This document shows positions 1 through 6,196 of a stretch of 6,196 bases of DNA, piece by piece. Position 1 is the stretch's first letter. Every line of letters begins with the position of its first letter. The notes under the pieces were generated by a model that did not search any database, was not told where the DNA came from, and was given only the letters and a program-made list of their open reading frames with translations. Made by a program: the position numbers and the translations under genes. The stretch is from Bacteroidales bacterium H10 (GTDB lineage Bacteria > Bacteroidota > Bacteroidia > Bacteroidales > Muribaculaceae): NCBI GenBank assembly GCA_001701295.1, contig DAAV01000085.1, positions 1 to 6,196 of the forward strand. The letters are read 5' to 3'.

Positions 1-1884
1 GCTCATCACTTAGAGGTGCCGTTTCATGTTCTGGAGCATCAGTATGGTTTTGATTCTGAGGGCCGGAAAGAGTCGGCTACCGAAAGTGGCAACAAGATAA
101 TACACGGTGACAACCTTGTCGCTCTGAAGTCGTTACTCCCTCAGTATGAGGGACGAGTGGATTGTGTATATATTGATCCTCCGTACAATACCGGCAATGA
201 GGGCTGGGTGTATAACGACAATGTGAAAGACCCGCGTATCCTCAAATGGATAGGCGATATTGTCGGTAAAGAGGGCGAGGATTTCAGCCGCCATGATAAA
301 TGGCTCTGCATGATATATCCTCGTCTTGTTCTGCTTGAGAAGTTACTTAGTCCTGACGGCGCAATCTTCATCTCGATAGACCGCAATGAGTTTGCATCGC
401 TTAAAGCTATCTGTGACCGAATCTTTAACAACTTTGTCGGTTGCATCTCTTGGCAACGTACTTATTCGCCCCGTAATGATTCCAAAGGAATAGTCAGCGA
501 GACGGAGTATATTCTTGTGTATTCCAAATCTTCGGACTGGCAACCTAATCGTCTTGAACGGACTGACGAAATGGATGCCAAATATAAGAATCCGGATAAT
601 GACTGGTGCGCATGGACAAGTGATAATCCTTGTGCTCCCGGAGCCGCAACCCATCAAGGCATGGTTTATGCTATTCAGCATCCATTCACTGGCGAAATAT
701 TCTATCCTGCTAAAACATCATGCTGGCGATTTGACCAAAAGGAGATGCTCCGTATAATGAATGGATGGTGCTCCTATGAACTTCGAGACATCAATGACGC
801 CAAGCAACGCGCTGAAGTCTGCGGTATTCCGGAAAATGAAGTGCGTGAAGGAGTCTGTGCCATAATGCTCAAAAAGTCATTGGAGAAATCCAGAGAATTG
901 GCACAAGCCGTTTTAGAGCGCGGTCAGTGGCCCAAACTCTACTTCACAAAGAATGGCGAAGGCGGTATCCGTCGAAAATCCTATCTTGAACAAATGGAAG
1001 GTCGTGTCGTGACCAATCTCTGGCCCTATTCCGAAGTCGGTCATACCGATGAAGCAAAGAAGGAACTGAAAGACATCTTTGGAGGGAAAGTCCCGTTTGA
1101 TACTCCGAAACCTGTACGTCTCATTGAGCGCATACTACGTATCGCTACCAGATCTGATAGTATTGTTCTTGACTCGTTTGCCGGCAGTGGCACTACCGCC
1201 CATGCTTTGCTTCGACAAAATCGTAAAGATGGAGGCAACCGCCGGTTCATACTGATAGAAATGATGGATTATGCCGAGGATACGACGGCTGAGCGTGTAC
1301 GTCGGGTTATTACCGGTTATTCCACCAAGCAGAAGCAGGAGGTCGAACTTTTCAGCAAGAAACTTACGCCGAAGAATCTTGCGAAAGGAGCCGAGATTAT
1401 TGCCGAGGCAGAGAGGGTCATTTCAGATAATCAAGATAAATACCCCGAAATATCCAAACCAAAGATTGCCGACAACTGCGTCAAGGTAATTGCCTCAACC
1501 GTTTCCGACGGAATGGCTGAGGGTATTCCTGCGGCATTTGATTTTTACGAGGTAGGCGCTCCGTTGTTTATTGACGATAATAATCTCAATGAAGCGATTG
1601 GAGAAGATAAAATCCGCGAATATGTCTATTATTCGGAAACCCACCGGCCATTGCGCCGCAAAACAGATAGTTGGTTGATGGATACCTATAATGACATCGG
1701 TTACTATTTCTACTACAAACCGGAAGAAATAACAGACCTGAACATGGAGACTGTTCAGGAGATTGTAATCGAAAAGGCGGAGCATTATGTGATATATGCC
1801 GACACCTGCACATTGCCTAATGATTTCATGGAGGCTAAGAATATCACTTTTAGGAAAATACCACGAGACATAAGGAGATTCTGA
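1..1884 (+). CDS. mod: Type III restriction-modification methyltransferase subunit Mod (5' partial)
   Basis: This is the DNA-recognition and N6-adenine methyltransferase subunit of a Type III restriction-modification system. It transfers a methyl group from S-adenosylmethionine to adenine in an asymmetric site and guides Res. The frame is open to the left edge (codon 1 = nt 1-3). The GTG at 16 encodes V in a conserved-looking HLEVPFHVLEHQYGFD stretch, so it is probably not the start and the true N-terminus lies outside the window. In window numbering (627 residues), catalytic motif IV DPPYNTGN starts at D59, FDTPKP at 366 precedes the AdoMet-binding motif I DSFAGSGTT at 391, and RFILIE follows. 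The order IV, then target-recognition region (about 145-345), then I is that of beta-class methyltransferases. The end, KIPRDIRRF, is a typical family C-terminus. Length fits the family (EcoP15I Mod is about 645 residues). Res follows after one base, so the two are surely co-transcribed. The methylated sequence cannot be predicted from this. Confidence 0.95.
   Translation, partial: AHHLEVPFHVLEHQYGFDSEGRKESATESGNKIIHGDNLVALKSLLPQYEGRVDCVYIDPPYNTGNEGWVYNDNVKDPRILKWIGDIVGKEGEDFSRHDKWLCMIYPRLVLLEKLLSPDGAIFISIDRNEFASLKAICDRIFNNFVGCISWQRTYSPRNDSKGIVSETEYILVYSKSSDWQPNRLERTDEMDAKYKNPDNDWCAWTSDNPCAPGAATHQGMVYAIQHPFTGEIFYPAKTSCWRFDQKEMLRIMNGWCSYELRDINDAKQRAEVCGIPENEVREGVCAIMLKKSLEKSRELAQAVLERGQWPKLYFTKNGEGGIRRKSYLEQMEGRVVTNLWPYSEVGHTDEAKKELKDIFGGKVPFDTPKPVRLIERILRIATRSDSIVLDSFAGSGTTAHALLRQNRKDGGNRRFILIEMMDYAEDTTAERVRRVITGYSTKQKQEVELFSKKLTPKNLAKGAEIIAEAERVISDNQDKYPEISKPKIADNCVKVIASTVSDGMAEGIPAAFDFYEVGAPLFIDDNNLNEAIGEDKIREYVYYSETHRPLRRKTDSWLMDTYNDIGYYFYYKPEEITDLNMETVQEIVIEKAEHYVIYADTCTLPNDFMEAKNITFRKIPRDIRRF
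1872..1877 (+). promoter_or_regulatory. Shine-Dalgarno-like ribosome binding site for res
   Basis: AAGGAG lies inside the last codons of mod, with 8 nt between it and the ATG at 1886. This spacing supports the ATG as the res start. Strong Shine-Dalgarno sequences are uncommon in Bacteroidetes, and the downstream MFS gene has none, so its presence here is mildly notable. It may support independent initiation or reinitiation by ribosomes that stop at the mod TGA (1882-1884). Confidence 0.6.
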
Positions 1885-1885
1885 T

Positions 1886-4513
1886 ATGGAACTGAAAAGA
1901 TACCAGCGGAAGGTTCTCCGCGACATCGAGGCGTTTATCGACCAATGCAATGAGAAAAGAAATATATCAAAAGCATATAGAAGCTTCTGGCAGAACAAGG
2001 GCGTTGAGCTGGCAGAAGGAACGGAGTTGTGTCCATATCAGGTCAGTATTTCAGGGGTTCCGAGGGTTACTGTAAAAGTGCCGACTGCCGGAGGCAAGAC
2101 ATTCATAGCCTGCAACGCTCTCGAAAAGATGTTTGCAACACTTGAGGTCGATAAGCCGAAGGTCGTTGTTTGGTTTGTTCCGAGTGATCCGATTCTTCAA
2201 CAGACAGTACGACGCCTTAAAGACCCTTCAGACCCATACCGTCAGCGGATTGACACGCTTTTCAGTGGTGCCGTTGGTGTGTACGATAAAGAGGGACTTC
2301 TAAATGCAAAGGGATTTGACCCGGTGACGGTCAAGGAGCAGCTTACGATAGCGGTGTTAAGTATCGACTCATTCGCGGCGACAGACAAGGAATCAAGGCG
2401 TGTCCGCCGTGAAAACTCTGAACTTGCAGAGTTCGGACAAGAGTCGCTGATAGACGTATTGGCATCACTCAATCCCGTTGTAATCATTGACGAGAGCCAC
2501 AACTTCCGGAGTAATCTCCGAACCGAGACATTGCACGATATAAATCCGTCGTTCATCCTTGAATTGACTGCGACGCCCCGGGAAACAAGCAATGTAATCT
2601 CATTCGTGGATGCGAAGCAACTCAAAGACGAGCACATGGTTAAATTGCCTGTCATAGTCTATAATCAGCGTAACAAGACAGATCTGATGCTCAACGCCAT
2701 TCAGCTCCGCAACAATCTGGAACAGCAGGCTATTGATGCAAAGCAACGAGGTGGCAAATATATCCGTCCGATTGTGCTGTTTCAGGCGCAACCGAGAACT
2801 TCGGATGACAGCGAGACATTCGACAAGATAAAAGACAACCTTGTCGAGATGGGTATTCCGGCAGAGCAAATAAAGATCAAAACCGCCGGAAAAGATGAAC
2901 TGAAAGGAATCGACCTGATGAGTCGTGACTGTCCGGTCAGATATATCATTACAGTCAACGCTCTGAAAGAGGGTTGGGACTGTCCGTTTGCCTATATTCT
3001 TGCCTCGCTTGCCAACAGAACATCAAAAGTGGATGTGGAGCAGATATTGGGCCGCATATTGCGATTGCCCTATACAAAGGAGAGCGACTGCGAGTTCCTG
3101 AATATGGGATATGTGCTGACTTCTTCCAATGATTTCGAGCAGACAATCTCAGGCATCATAGACGGTTTGCAAAACTCCGGCTTCAGTGCAAAGGATTATA
3201 GAGCTGTAGAGGTTGAGCAGACAAATGTAACTCCGTCATACTCTCCGAAAAAACAGCCAAGTCTTTTTGATTCTCCTACAAGTGAGGTCGAGAACGTAGC
3301 GGCCCCGCTATATGACCCCGCTGACGATGTGGATGTGGTTGCCGCAAAAGAGGTGTTGGCGGCTAATGACAACAAGGAAGAGCCGAAAACGGTAGCCGAG
3401 ATTCTGACAGTTGCTTCCAAACAGAACAAGGACTTTACCAAGAAACTTGAAGATGAGGATAACGAAGATCAACCGGTGTCAATCCCCACAAAGGCGAAAG
3501 TCTCTAATGAAGCCCGGATTAAAGATTACTTTGTTGAGGTCGCATCTGTTATTCAGTTGCCTATCTTTGAGATTAGGCAGAAACTGACTAACAAGGTTCT
3601 GTTTGATGAAACGACGGATGAATATGTGTGGGTAAAACTCGAAAAGGAGCATCTTTACAGAGGCTTTGACATTAGCAAACAGGATAAGAATATCCAGTGG
3701 AACTGGGCGGCATCGACAGCCGTCAGGATTGACCTCGAACAAAGGAATGAGAACGAATTTGTGCCGAAGTCATGGTTGCTTAACACACAACAGATGGATG
3801 CGTTCAAGAGTTACATCGCGTCTCTTGCTCCTGAGGGGAAGATAAGCCAGTTGTCAGAGAAGATTGCCTCTTCGCTGACAGGGCTTGATTCCATTCCACA
3901 GCACATGCTCGTTAAGTATGTAAAAGATGTTATAGGCAATCTTGATTCCGAGAAACTCAGTCAGCTCACTGATAATCTTGGTTCGACAATAAAGTTGTTC
4001 CGAGATAAAATCCGTAAAATGCTCTCCGACTACGCCGCATCCCAATTTGACAGGCTGAGAGATATGGGCGAGATACGGACAAGGGAAACTCACCGACTTC
4101 CAAAGGCAATCAATACTTCGCCGATTGACCGTCATTCAATCTCAAAGTCCTTATATACGGAAGAAGGTTCATTCAACGACTTTGAGGCGGAAGTGATCCG
4201 TCAAGTGTCGGCATTGCCCAATGTGGATTTCTGGCACCGCAATCTTGAACGAGGCAAAGGTTTCTACATCAACGGAAACATCAATCATTATCCCGATTTC
4301 ATAGTCCATCTGAAGTCCGGCAGGATTGTGCTCATCGAAACAAAAGGTGATGACCGAGACAATTCCGACAGTCAGGACAAATTGCGACTTGGCAAGATAT
4401 GGGAGAATGAAAGCGGGAAAAACTACCGCTACTATATGGTCTTCGACAAAAACGATAACCTCGACGGTGCGACAACATTGCCGGAACTGATTGATCGAAT
4501 CAGCAAACTGTAA
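1886..4513 (+). CDS. res: Type III restriction endonuclease subunit Res (SF2 helicase plus PD-(D/E)XK nuclease)
   Basis: This is the ATP-dependent restriction subunit. In complex with Mod it hydrolyses ATP to move or signal along DNA and cuts near unmethylated sites. The 875-residue protein shows all expected blocks: Walker A PTAGGKT at 66-72, Walker B/DEAD-like DESH at 202-205, motif III TATP at 228-231, motif V region NALKEGWDCPF at 358-368, and motif VI QILGRILRLP at 386-395. A polar, acidic stretch at about 445-545 looks like a flexible linker. The C-terminal nuclease has an upstream acidic helix FEAEV (767-771), PDF (D804) and ETK (E818, K820), a complete PD-(D/E)XK set, so the enzyme looks catalytically intact. 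It is somewhat shorter than EcoP15I Res (about 970 residues) but nothing essential is missing. The ATG start is supported by AAGGAG 8 nt upstream and a 1-nt gap from mod. The TAA stop abuts a decayed DUF2807 gene on the other strand. No terminator is obvious downstream. Confidence 0.96.
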   Translation: MELKRYQRKVLRDIEAFIDQCNEKRNISKAYRSFWQNKGVELAEGTELCPYQVSISGVPRVTVKVPTAGGKTFIACNALEKMFATLEVDKPKVVVWFVPSDPILQQTVRRLKDPSDPYRQRIDTLFSGAVGVYDKEGLLNAKGFDPVTVKEQLTIAVLSIDSFAATDKESRRVRRENSELAEFGQESLIDVLASLNPVVIIDESHNFRSNLRTETLHDINPSFILELTATPRETSNVISFVDAKQLKDEHMVKLPVIVYNQRNKTDLMLNAIQLRNNLEQQAIDAKQRGGKYIRPIVLFQAQPRTSDDSETFDKIKDNLVEMGIPAEQIKIKTAGKDELKGIDLMSRDCPVRYIITVNALKEGWDCPFAYILASLANRTSKVDVEQILGRILRLPYTKESDCEFLNMGYVLTSSNDFEQTISGIIDGLQNSGFSAKDYRAVEVEQTNVTPSYSPKKQPSLFDSPTSEVENVAAPLYDPADDVDVVAAKEVLAANDNKEEPKTVAEILTVASKQNKDFTKKLEDEDNEDQPVSIPTKAKVSNEARIKDYFVEVASVIQLPIFEIRQKLTNKVLFDETTDEYVWVKLEKEHLYRGFDISKQDKNIQWNWAASTAVRIDLEQRNENEFVPKSWLLNTQQMDAFKSYIASLAPEGKISQLSEKIASSLTGLDSIPQHMLVKYVKDVIGNLDSEKLSQLTDNLGSTIKLFRDKIRKMLSDYAASQFDRLRDMGEIRTRETHRLPKAINTSPIDRHSISKSLYTEEGSFNDFEAEVIRQVSALPNVDFWHRNLERGKGFYINGNINHYPDFIVHLKSGRIVLIETKGDDRDNSDSQDKLRLGKIWENESGKNYRYYMVFDKNDNLDGATTLPELIDRISKL

Positions 4514-4840
4514 TCAGTATCGGTTGTCGATGTCGCCGAAGCCTCGGACTCGGTCAGAGAGCCTTTCAACATTACAGCGAATGTCACCGGAACCGGCTAC
4601 CGAGGCTTTGCCAGTTTCTACCTTGAAGTCCCCTGCATCTATATCACCGGAACCTACGATTAAGAAATTCACAGAGCCTGGGCTACCGCTGATTTTCAAA
4701 TTACCGGCCTCTTTTATGTCAATAGAGCAAATTTTTGTTGTGCAGTCCCACAATCTCAATCTACGTCAGCAGATCCGGATATATGTACCATGAATATATA
4801 CGCCTCTACTCCAGCCATCACTATATTTCCTCGGCTTTCC
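4514..4840 (-). pseudogene. Decayed DUF2807 (GIN-domain, adhesin-head-like) gene fragment
   Basis: Minus-strand translation gives repeated glycine-rich turns typical of the DUF2807/GIN beta-helix family: ISGSADVD, GNLKISGS, VGSGDIDAG, AGSGDIR and GFGDID, spaced about 17-20 residues. Members are usually secreted or surface proteins of unclear function in Bacteroidetes. The reading is broken. One frame runs through GNIVMAGVEA and ISGSADVD into a TGA at 4758-4756. The homologous-looking continuation, from LRLWDCTTK to the TGA at 4516-4514, lies in the next frame. One lost T (GATTTG to GATTG near 4757-4759) would explain the switch. No signal peptide or N-terminal half is recognisable, and the C-terminus stops right after GFGDIDNRY at the base next to the res stop. 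I therefore call a pseudogene remnant; its upstream limit is uncertain (about 4830-4870). A start at TTG 4759 giving an 81-residue protein is formally possible but unlikely. Direct repeats at 4581-4594 and 4641-4654 (AT[G/A]TCACCGGAACC) encode successive GSGDI turns. Confidence 0.7.
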
Positions 4841-4905
4841 ATCAACTTCCACAAAAGTACATGGTTAGGACCCACGCCCTTCAAACCCATCTGACAATCA
4901 ATCAA

Positions 4906-4937
4906 TTTGCCCAAATAAGAAAAAAACAGTAATTTTG
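4906..4937 (+). promoter_or_regulatory. Bacteroidetes-type (-33/-7) promoter for the MFS gene
   Basis: TTTG at 4906-4909 and TAATTTTG at 4930-4937 are separated by 20 nt. This matches the Bacteroides primary sigma consensus, TTTG plus TAnnTTTG with a spacer of about 19-21 nt. Transcription should begin near 4940-4947, giving a leader of roughly 45-50 nt before the ATG at 4991. The match indicates that the MFS gene is transcribed independently of mod-res. Confidence 0.75.
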
Positions 4938-4947
4938 CATCGCCAAC

Positions 4948-4976
4948 CGGATATCGCCGACCGCAGGCGGTATCCG
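4948..4976 (+). promoter_or_regulatory. Leader hairpin at the predicted 5' end of the MFS transcript
   Basis: CGGATATCGCC (4948-4958) pairs with GGCGGTATCCG (4966-4976) over 11 positions with one U-G wobble, around a 7-nt loop. It begins within a few bases of the predicted transcription start and ends 14 nt before the ATG. The AT-rich TTATTGTAATAACT spacer after it is left single-stranded, as expected for a Bacteroidetes translation start without Shine-Dalgarno. It has no following U-run on either strand, so it is not a typical intrinsic terminator. A 5' stabilising stem or a protein-binding site is possible (inference). Confidence 0.5.
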
Positions 4977-4990
4977 TTATTGTAATAACT

Positions 4991-6196
4991 ATGTCTGACA
5001 ATAAAATCATTGACAATACGACACCCCGGAAAGTCAAAACGGCATCGCCCGGCGAAAGGCTGTGGAACAAGGAATATCTGAAAGTAATGACGTGCAACTT
5101 TTTGCTCTTTTTCGCATTTTATCTCCTGACTCCGTTATTGCCTATTTATCTTGACAGTCAGTTCAAGGCAGACAAGGATATGATCGGGATAGTGCTTTCC
5201 GGATATGTCGTCGCCACACTTCTGATCAGACCTTTCAGCGGATTTTTTGTAGACAGTTTCAACCGCAAGAAGGTGCTTATGATCTGTTTCTTCGCATTCT
5301 TTATATTTTTCGCAGGTTATATAGGCGCCTCCACCCTGCTTATGTTCGCTATTGTACGCACCCTCCACGGCATACCTTTCGGAGCATCGACTGTCGCAAA
5401 CAGCACGGTGGCCATCGACGTACTCCCCTCCTCGCGCCGTAACGAAGGAATAGGATTCTACGGACTGAGCAACAATCTCGCCATGGCTATCGCGCCGACA
5501 GCGGGAATCTACATATACAATGCGACAGGCAATTTCTCATTGTTGTTCTGGATCTCTCTGGCCCTTTCTTTCACAGGCTTCATATGCTCAAGCAAAGTCC
5601 GGCTTCCGGAACGAAAACCCGTGGAAAACAAACCGAAACTGAGCCTTGACCATTTTTTTCTAAACAGGGCATGGCTGATGGCCATAAATATATCCCTGTT
5701 CGGTCTCTGCTGGGGAGTAATGAGCAACTATGTGGCTATCTACGGCCAGGAGATGCTCGGAATAACAGATGGCACAGGTATGTTTTTCCTGCTTCTCAGC
5801 GGTGGTCTCATGTTGTCACGCCTGTATGGATCAAAATCACTCCGCGCAGGCAAACTAACTGAGAATTGCCTGCGCGGAGTATTGATATCCTTTGTAGGAT
5901 ATACACTTTTCGCCACCGCTTTGGGAGAATGGACATTCTATCTCTCGGCTCTACTGATCGGCCTCGGCAACGGGCAGATGTATCCGGCATTTCTGAACAT
6001 GTTCATAAGCATGGCCCGTCATGACCAGAGAGGCACTGCCAATTCCTCGATTCTCATATCGTGGGATCTCGGCATGGGCATGGGGATTCTGTTAGGCGGA
6101 TTTATAGTGGAATATATCAGCTTCGCCGCGGCATTCTGGGTTGTAGCCGCTGCCACCGGCTACGGTGCCGACATCCTCGCGGCAGACAGCATGGAG
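4991..6196 (+). CDS. Major facilitator superfamily (MFS) transporter, probable efflux type (3' partial)
   Basis: This is an inner-membrane secondary transporter of the major facilitator superfamily. The frame is open from the ATG at 4991 to the right edge (402 codons, no stop). Hydrophobic segments fit a 12-helix protein: TM1 about 34-54, TM2 about 65-85, TM3 about 95-111, TM4 about 113-140, TM5 about 155-176, TM6 about 183-203, a polar central loop about 204-225, then TM7-TM11, with the last helix (about 374 onward) near the cut. Motif A follows TM2 (GFFVDSFNRKK, 84-94; D88, R92). TM4 carries motif-B-like R123-TLHG, and TM5 has a motif-C-like APTAG (168-172), which hints at a proton-coupled exporter. 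The substrate cannot be named. The gene has its own promoter and leader hairpin. The ATG is chosen because it follows an AT-rich leader and leaves about 30 polar residues before TM1; an internal ATG at residue 33 would cut into TM1. Most of the protein is present and the stop probably lies shortly beyond the window. Confidence 0.93.
   Translation, partial: MSDNKIIDNTTPRKVKTASPGERLWNKEYLKVMTCNFLLFFAFYLLTPLLPIYLDSQFKADKDMIGIVLSGYVVATLLIRPFSGFFVDSFNRKKVLMICFFAFFIFFAGYIGASTLLMFAIVRTLHGIPFGASTVANSTVAIDVLPSSRRNEGIGFYGLSNNLAMAIAPTAGIYIYNATGNFSLLFWISLALSFTGFICSSKVRLPERKPVENKPKLSLDHFFLNRAWLMAINISLFGLCWGVMSNYVAIYGQEMLGITDGTGMFFLLLSGGLMLSRLYGSKSLRAGKLTENCLRGVLISFVGYTLFATALGEWTFYLSALLIGLGNGQMYPAFLNMFISMARHDQRGTANSSILISWDLGMGMGILLGGFIVEYISFAAAFWVVAAATGYGADILAADSME
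5839..5880. repeat. Perfect 15-bp inverted repeat inside the MFS coding sequence
   Basis: ACTCCGCGCAGGCAA (5839-5853) and TTGCCTGCGCGGAGT (5866-5880) are exact reverse complements separated by 12 nt. The arms encode SLRAGK and NCLRGV in the cytoplasmic stretch between TM8 and TM9. The mRNA or single-stranded DNA would fold into a strong GC-rich stem-loop. No T-run follows and the reading frame continues normally, so it is not a terminator. Confidence 0.8.

Noticed and set aside
109..121. 13-base sequence GACAACCTTGTCG shared by mod (109-121) and res (2834-2846), with GACAA/TTGTC dyad
   Set aside because: A 13-mer repeated once in about 6 kb is close to chance expectation; both copies are in normal coding sequence with different reading contexts.
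1..1884. Phase-variable simple sequence repeats in mod
   Set aside because: Type III mod genes often carry them, but no tandem repeat tract is visible in the part of mod inside the window.
1..4513. A more elaborate defence system (BREX, DISARM or similar) in place of Type III restriction
   Set aside because: A beta-class adenine methyltransferase directly followed by a DEAD-like helicase with C-terminal PD-(D/E)XK nuclease is the complete Type III arrangement, and no extra defence gene is present in the window.
4539..4608. 9-bp inverted repeat AAGCCTCGG / CCGAGGCTT downstream of res
   Set aside because: The arms are 52 nt apart, both are inside the DUF2807 remnant, and no T run follows, so it is probably a by-product of repeated glycine-rich codons.
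4705..4737. Possible terminator: CTCTTTTA...TAGAG followed by a T run (ATTTTTG)
   Set aside because: The stem has only four or five AT-rich pairs, too weak to support a terminator call; it also lies within the DUF2807 remnant.
4514..4759. An intact small 81-residue DUF2807 gene starting at TTG 4759
   Set aside because: It starts in the middle of the repeat domain, has no signal peptide or ribosome site, and the matching upstream half is in another frame.
4756..5097. A minus-strand open frame of 113 codons overlapping the MFS start
   Set aside because: Its upstream half is antisense to the MFS promoter, leader and first codons and shows no domain. Only its last part matches the DUF2807 remnant, so it is treated as part of the pseudogene.

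Overview
The window looks like Bacteroidales DNA, plausibly gut-associated (Bacteroides, Muribaculaceae or a relative). Three things suggest this: a textbook Bacteroidetes promoter (TTTG, 20-nt spacer, TAATTTTG) ahead of the last gene, the remains of a GIN/DUF2807-type adhesin-like protein, and an MFS transporter of a type I associate with this order. The assignment to a lineage is inference.

Layout. (1) Positions 1-1884, + strand: the methyltransferase/specificity subunit (Mod) of a Type III restriction-modification system. Its 5' end is cut by the left edge. (2) Positions 1886-4513, + strand: the complete Type III restriction subunit (Res), an SF2 helicase/translocase with a C-terminal PD-(D/E)XK nuclease. 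It starts one base after the mod stop and has a Shine-Dalgarno-like AAGGAG inside the mod 3' end. (3) Positions 4514 to about 4840, - strand: a decayed fragment of a DUF2807 protein, frameshifted and lacking both ends, that abuts the res stop codon. (4) Positions 4906-4990: promoter and a short leader with a strong hairpin. (5) Positions 4991-6196, + strand: an MFS transporter, complete at the 5' end but running off the right edge.

Mod and Res form one functional unit. Mod recognises and N6-adenine-methylates an asymmetric site. Res, bound to Mod, uses ATP to communicate along DNA and cleaves when sites are unmodified. The MFS gene has its own promoter and appears to be an unrelated, probably resident, gene. 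The broken DUF2807 gene touching the res stop suggests that the restriction system was inserted into, or recombined with, this locus, leaving an adhesin-like gene as debris.

I found no tRNA, rRNA, CRISPR array, transposase or new multi-gene system. The less ordinary signals are the pseudogene junction, a perfect 15-bp inverted repeat inside the MFS coding sequence, the promoter-proximal hairpin, and a clamp-binding-like peptide in the Res linker.
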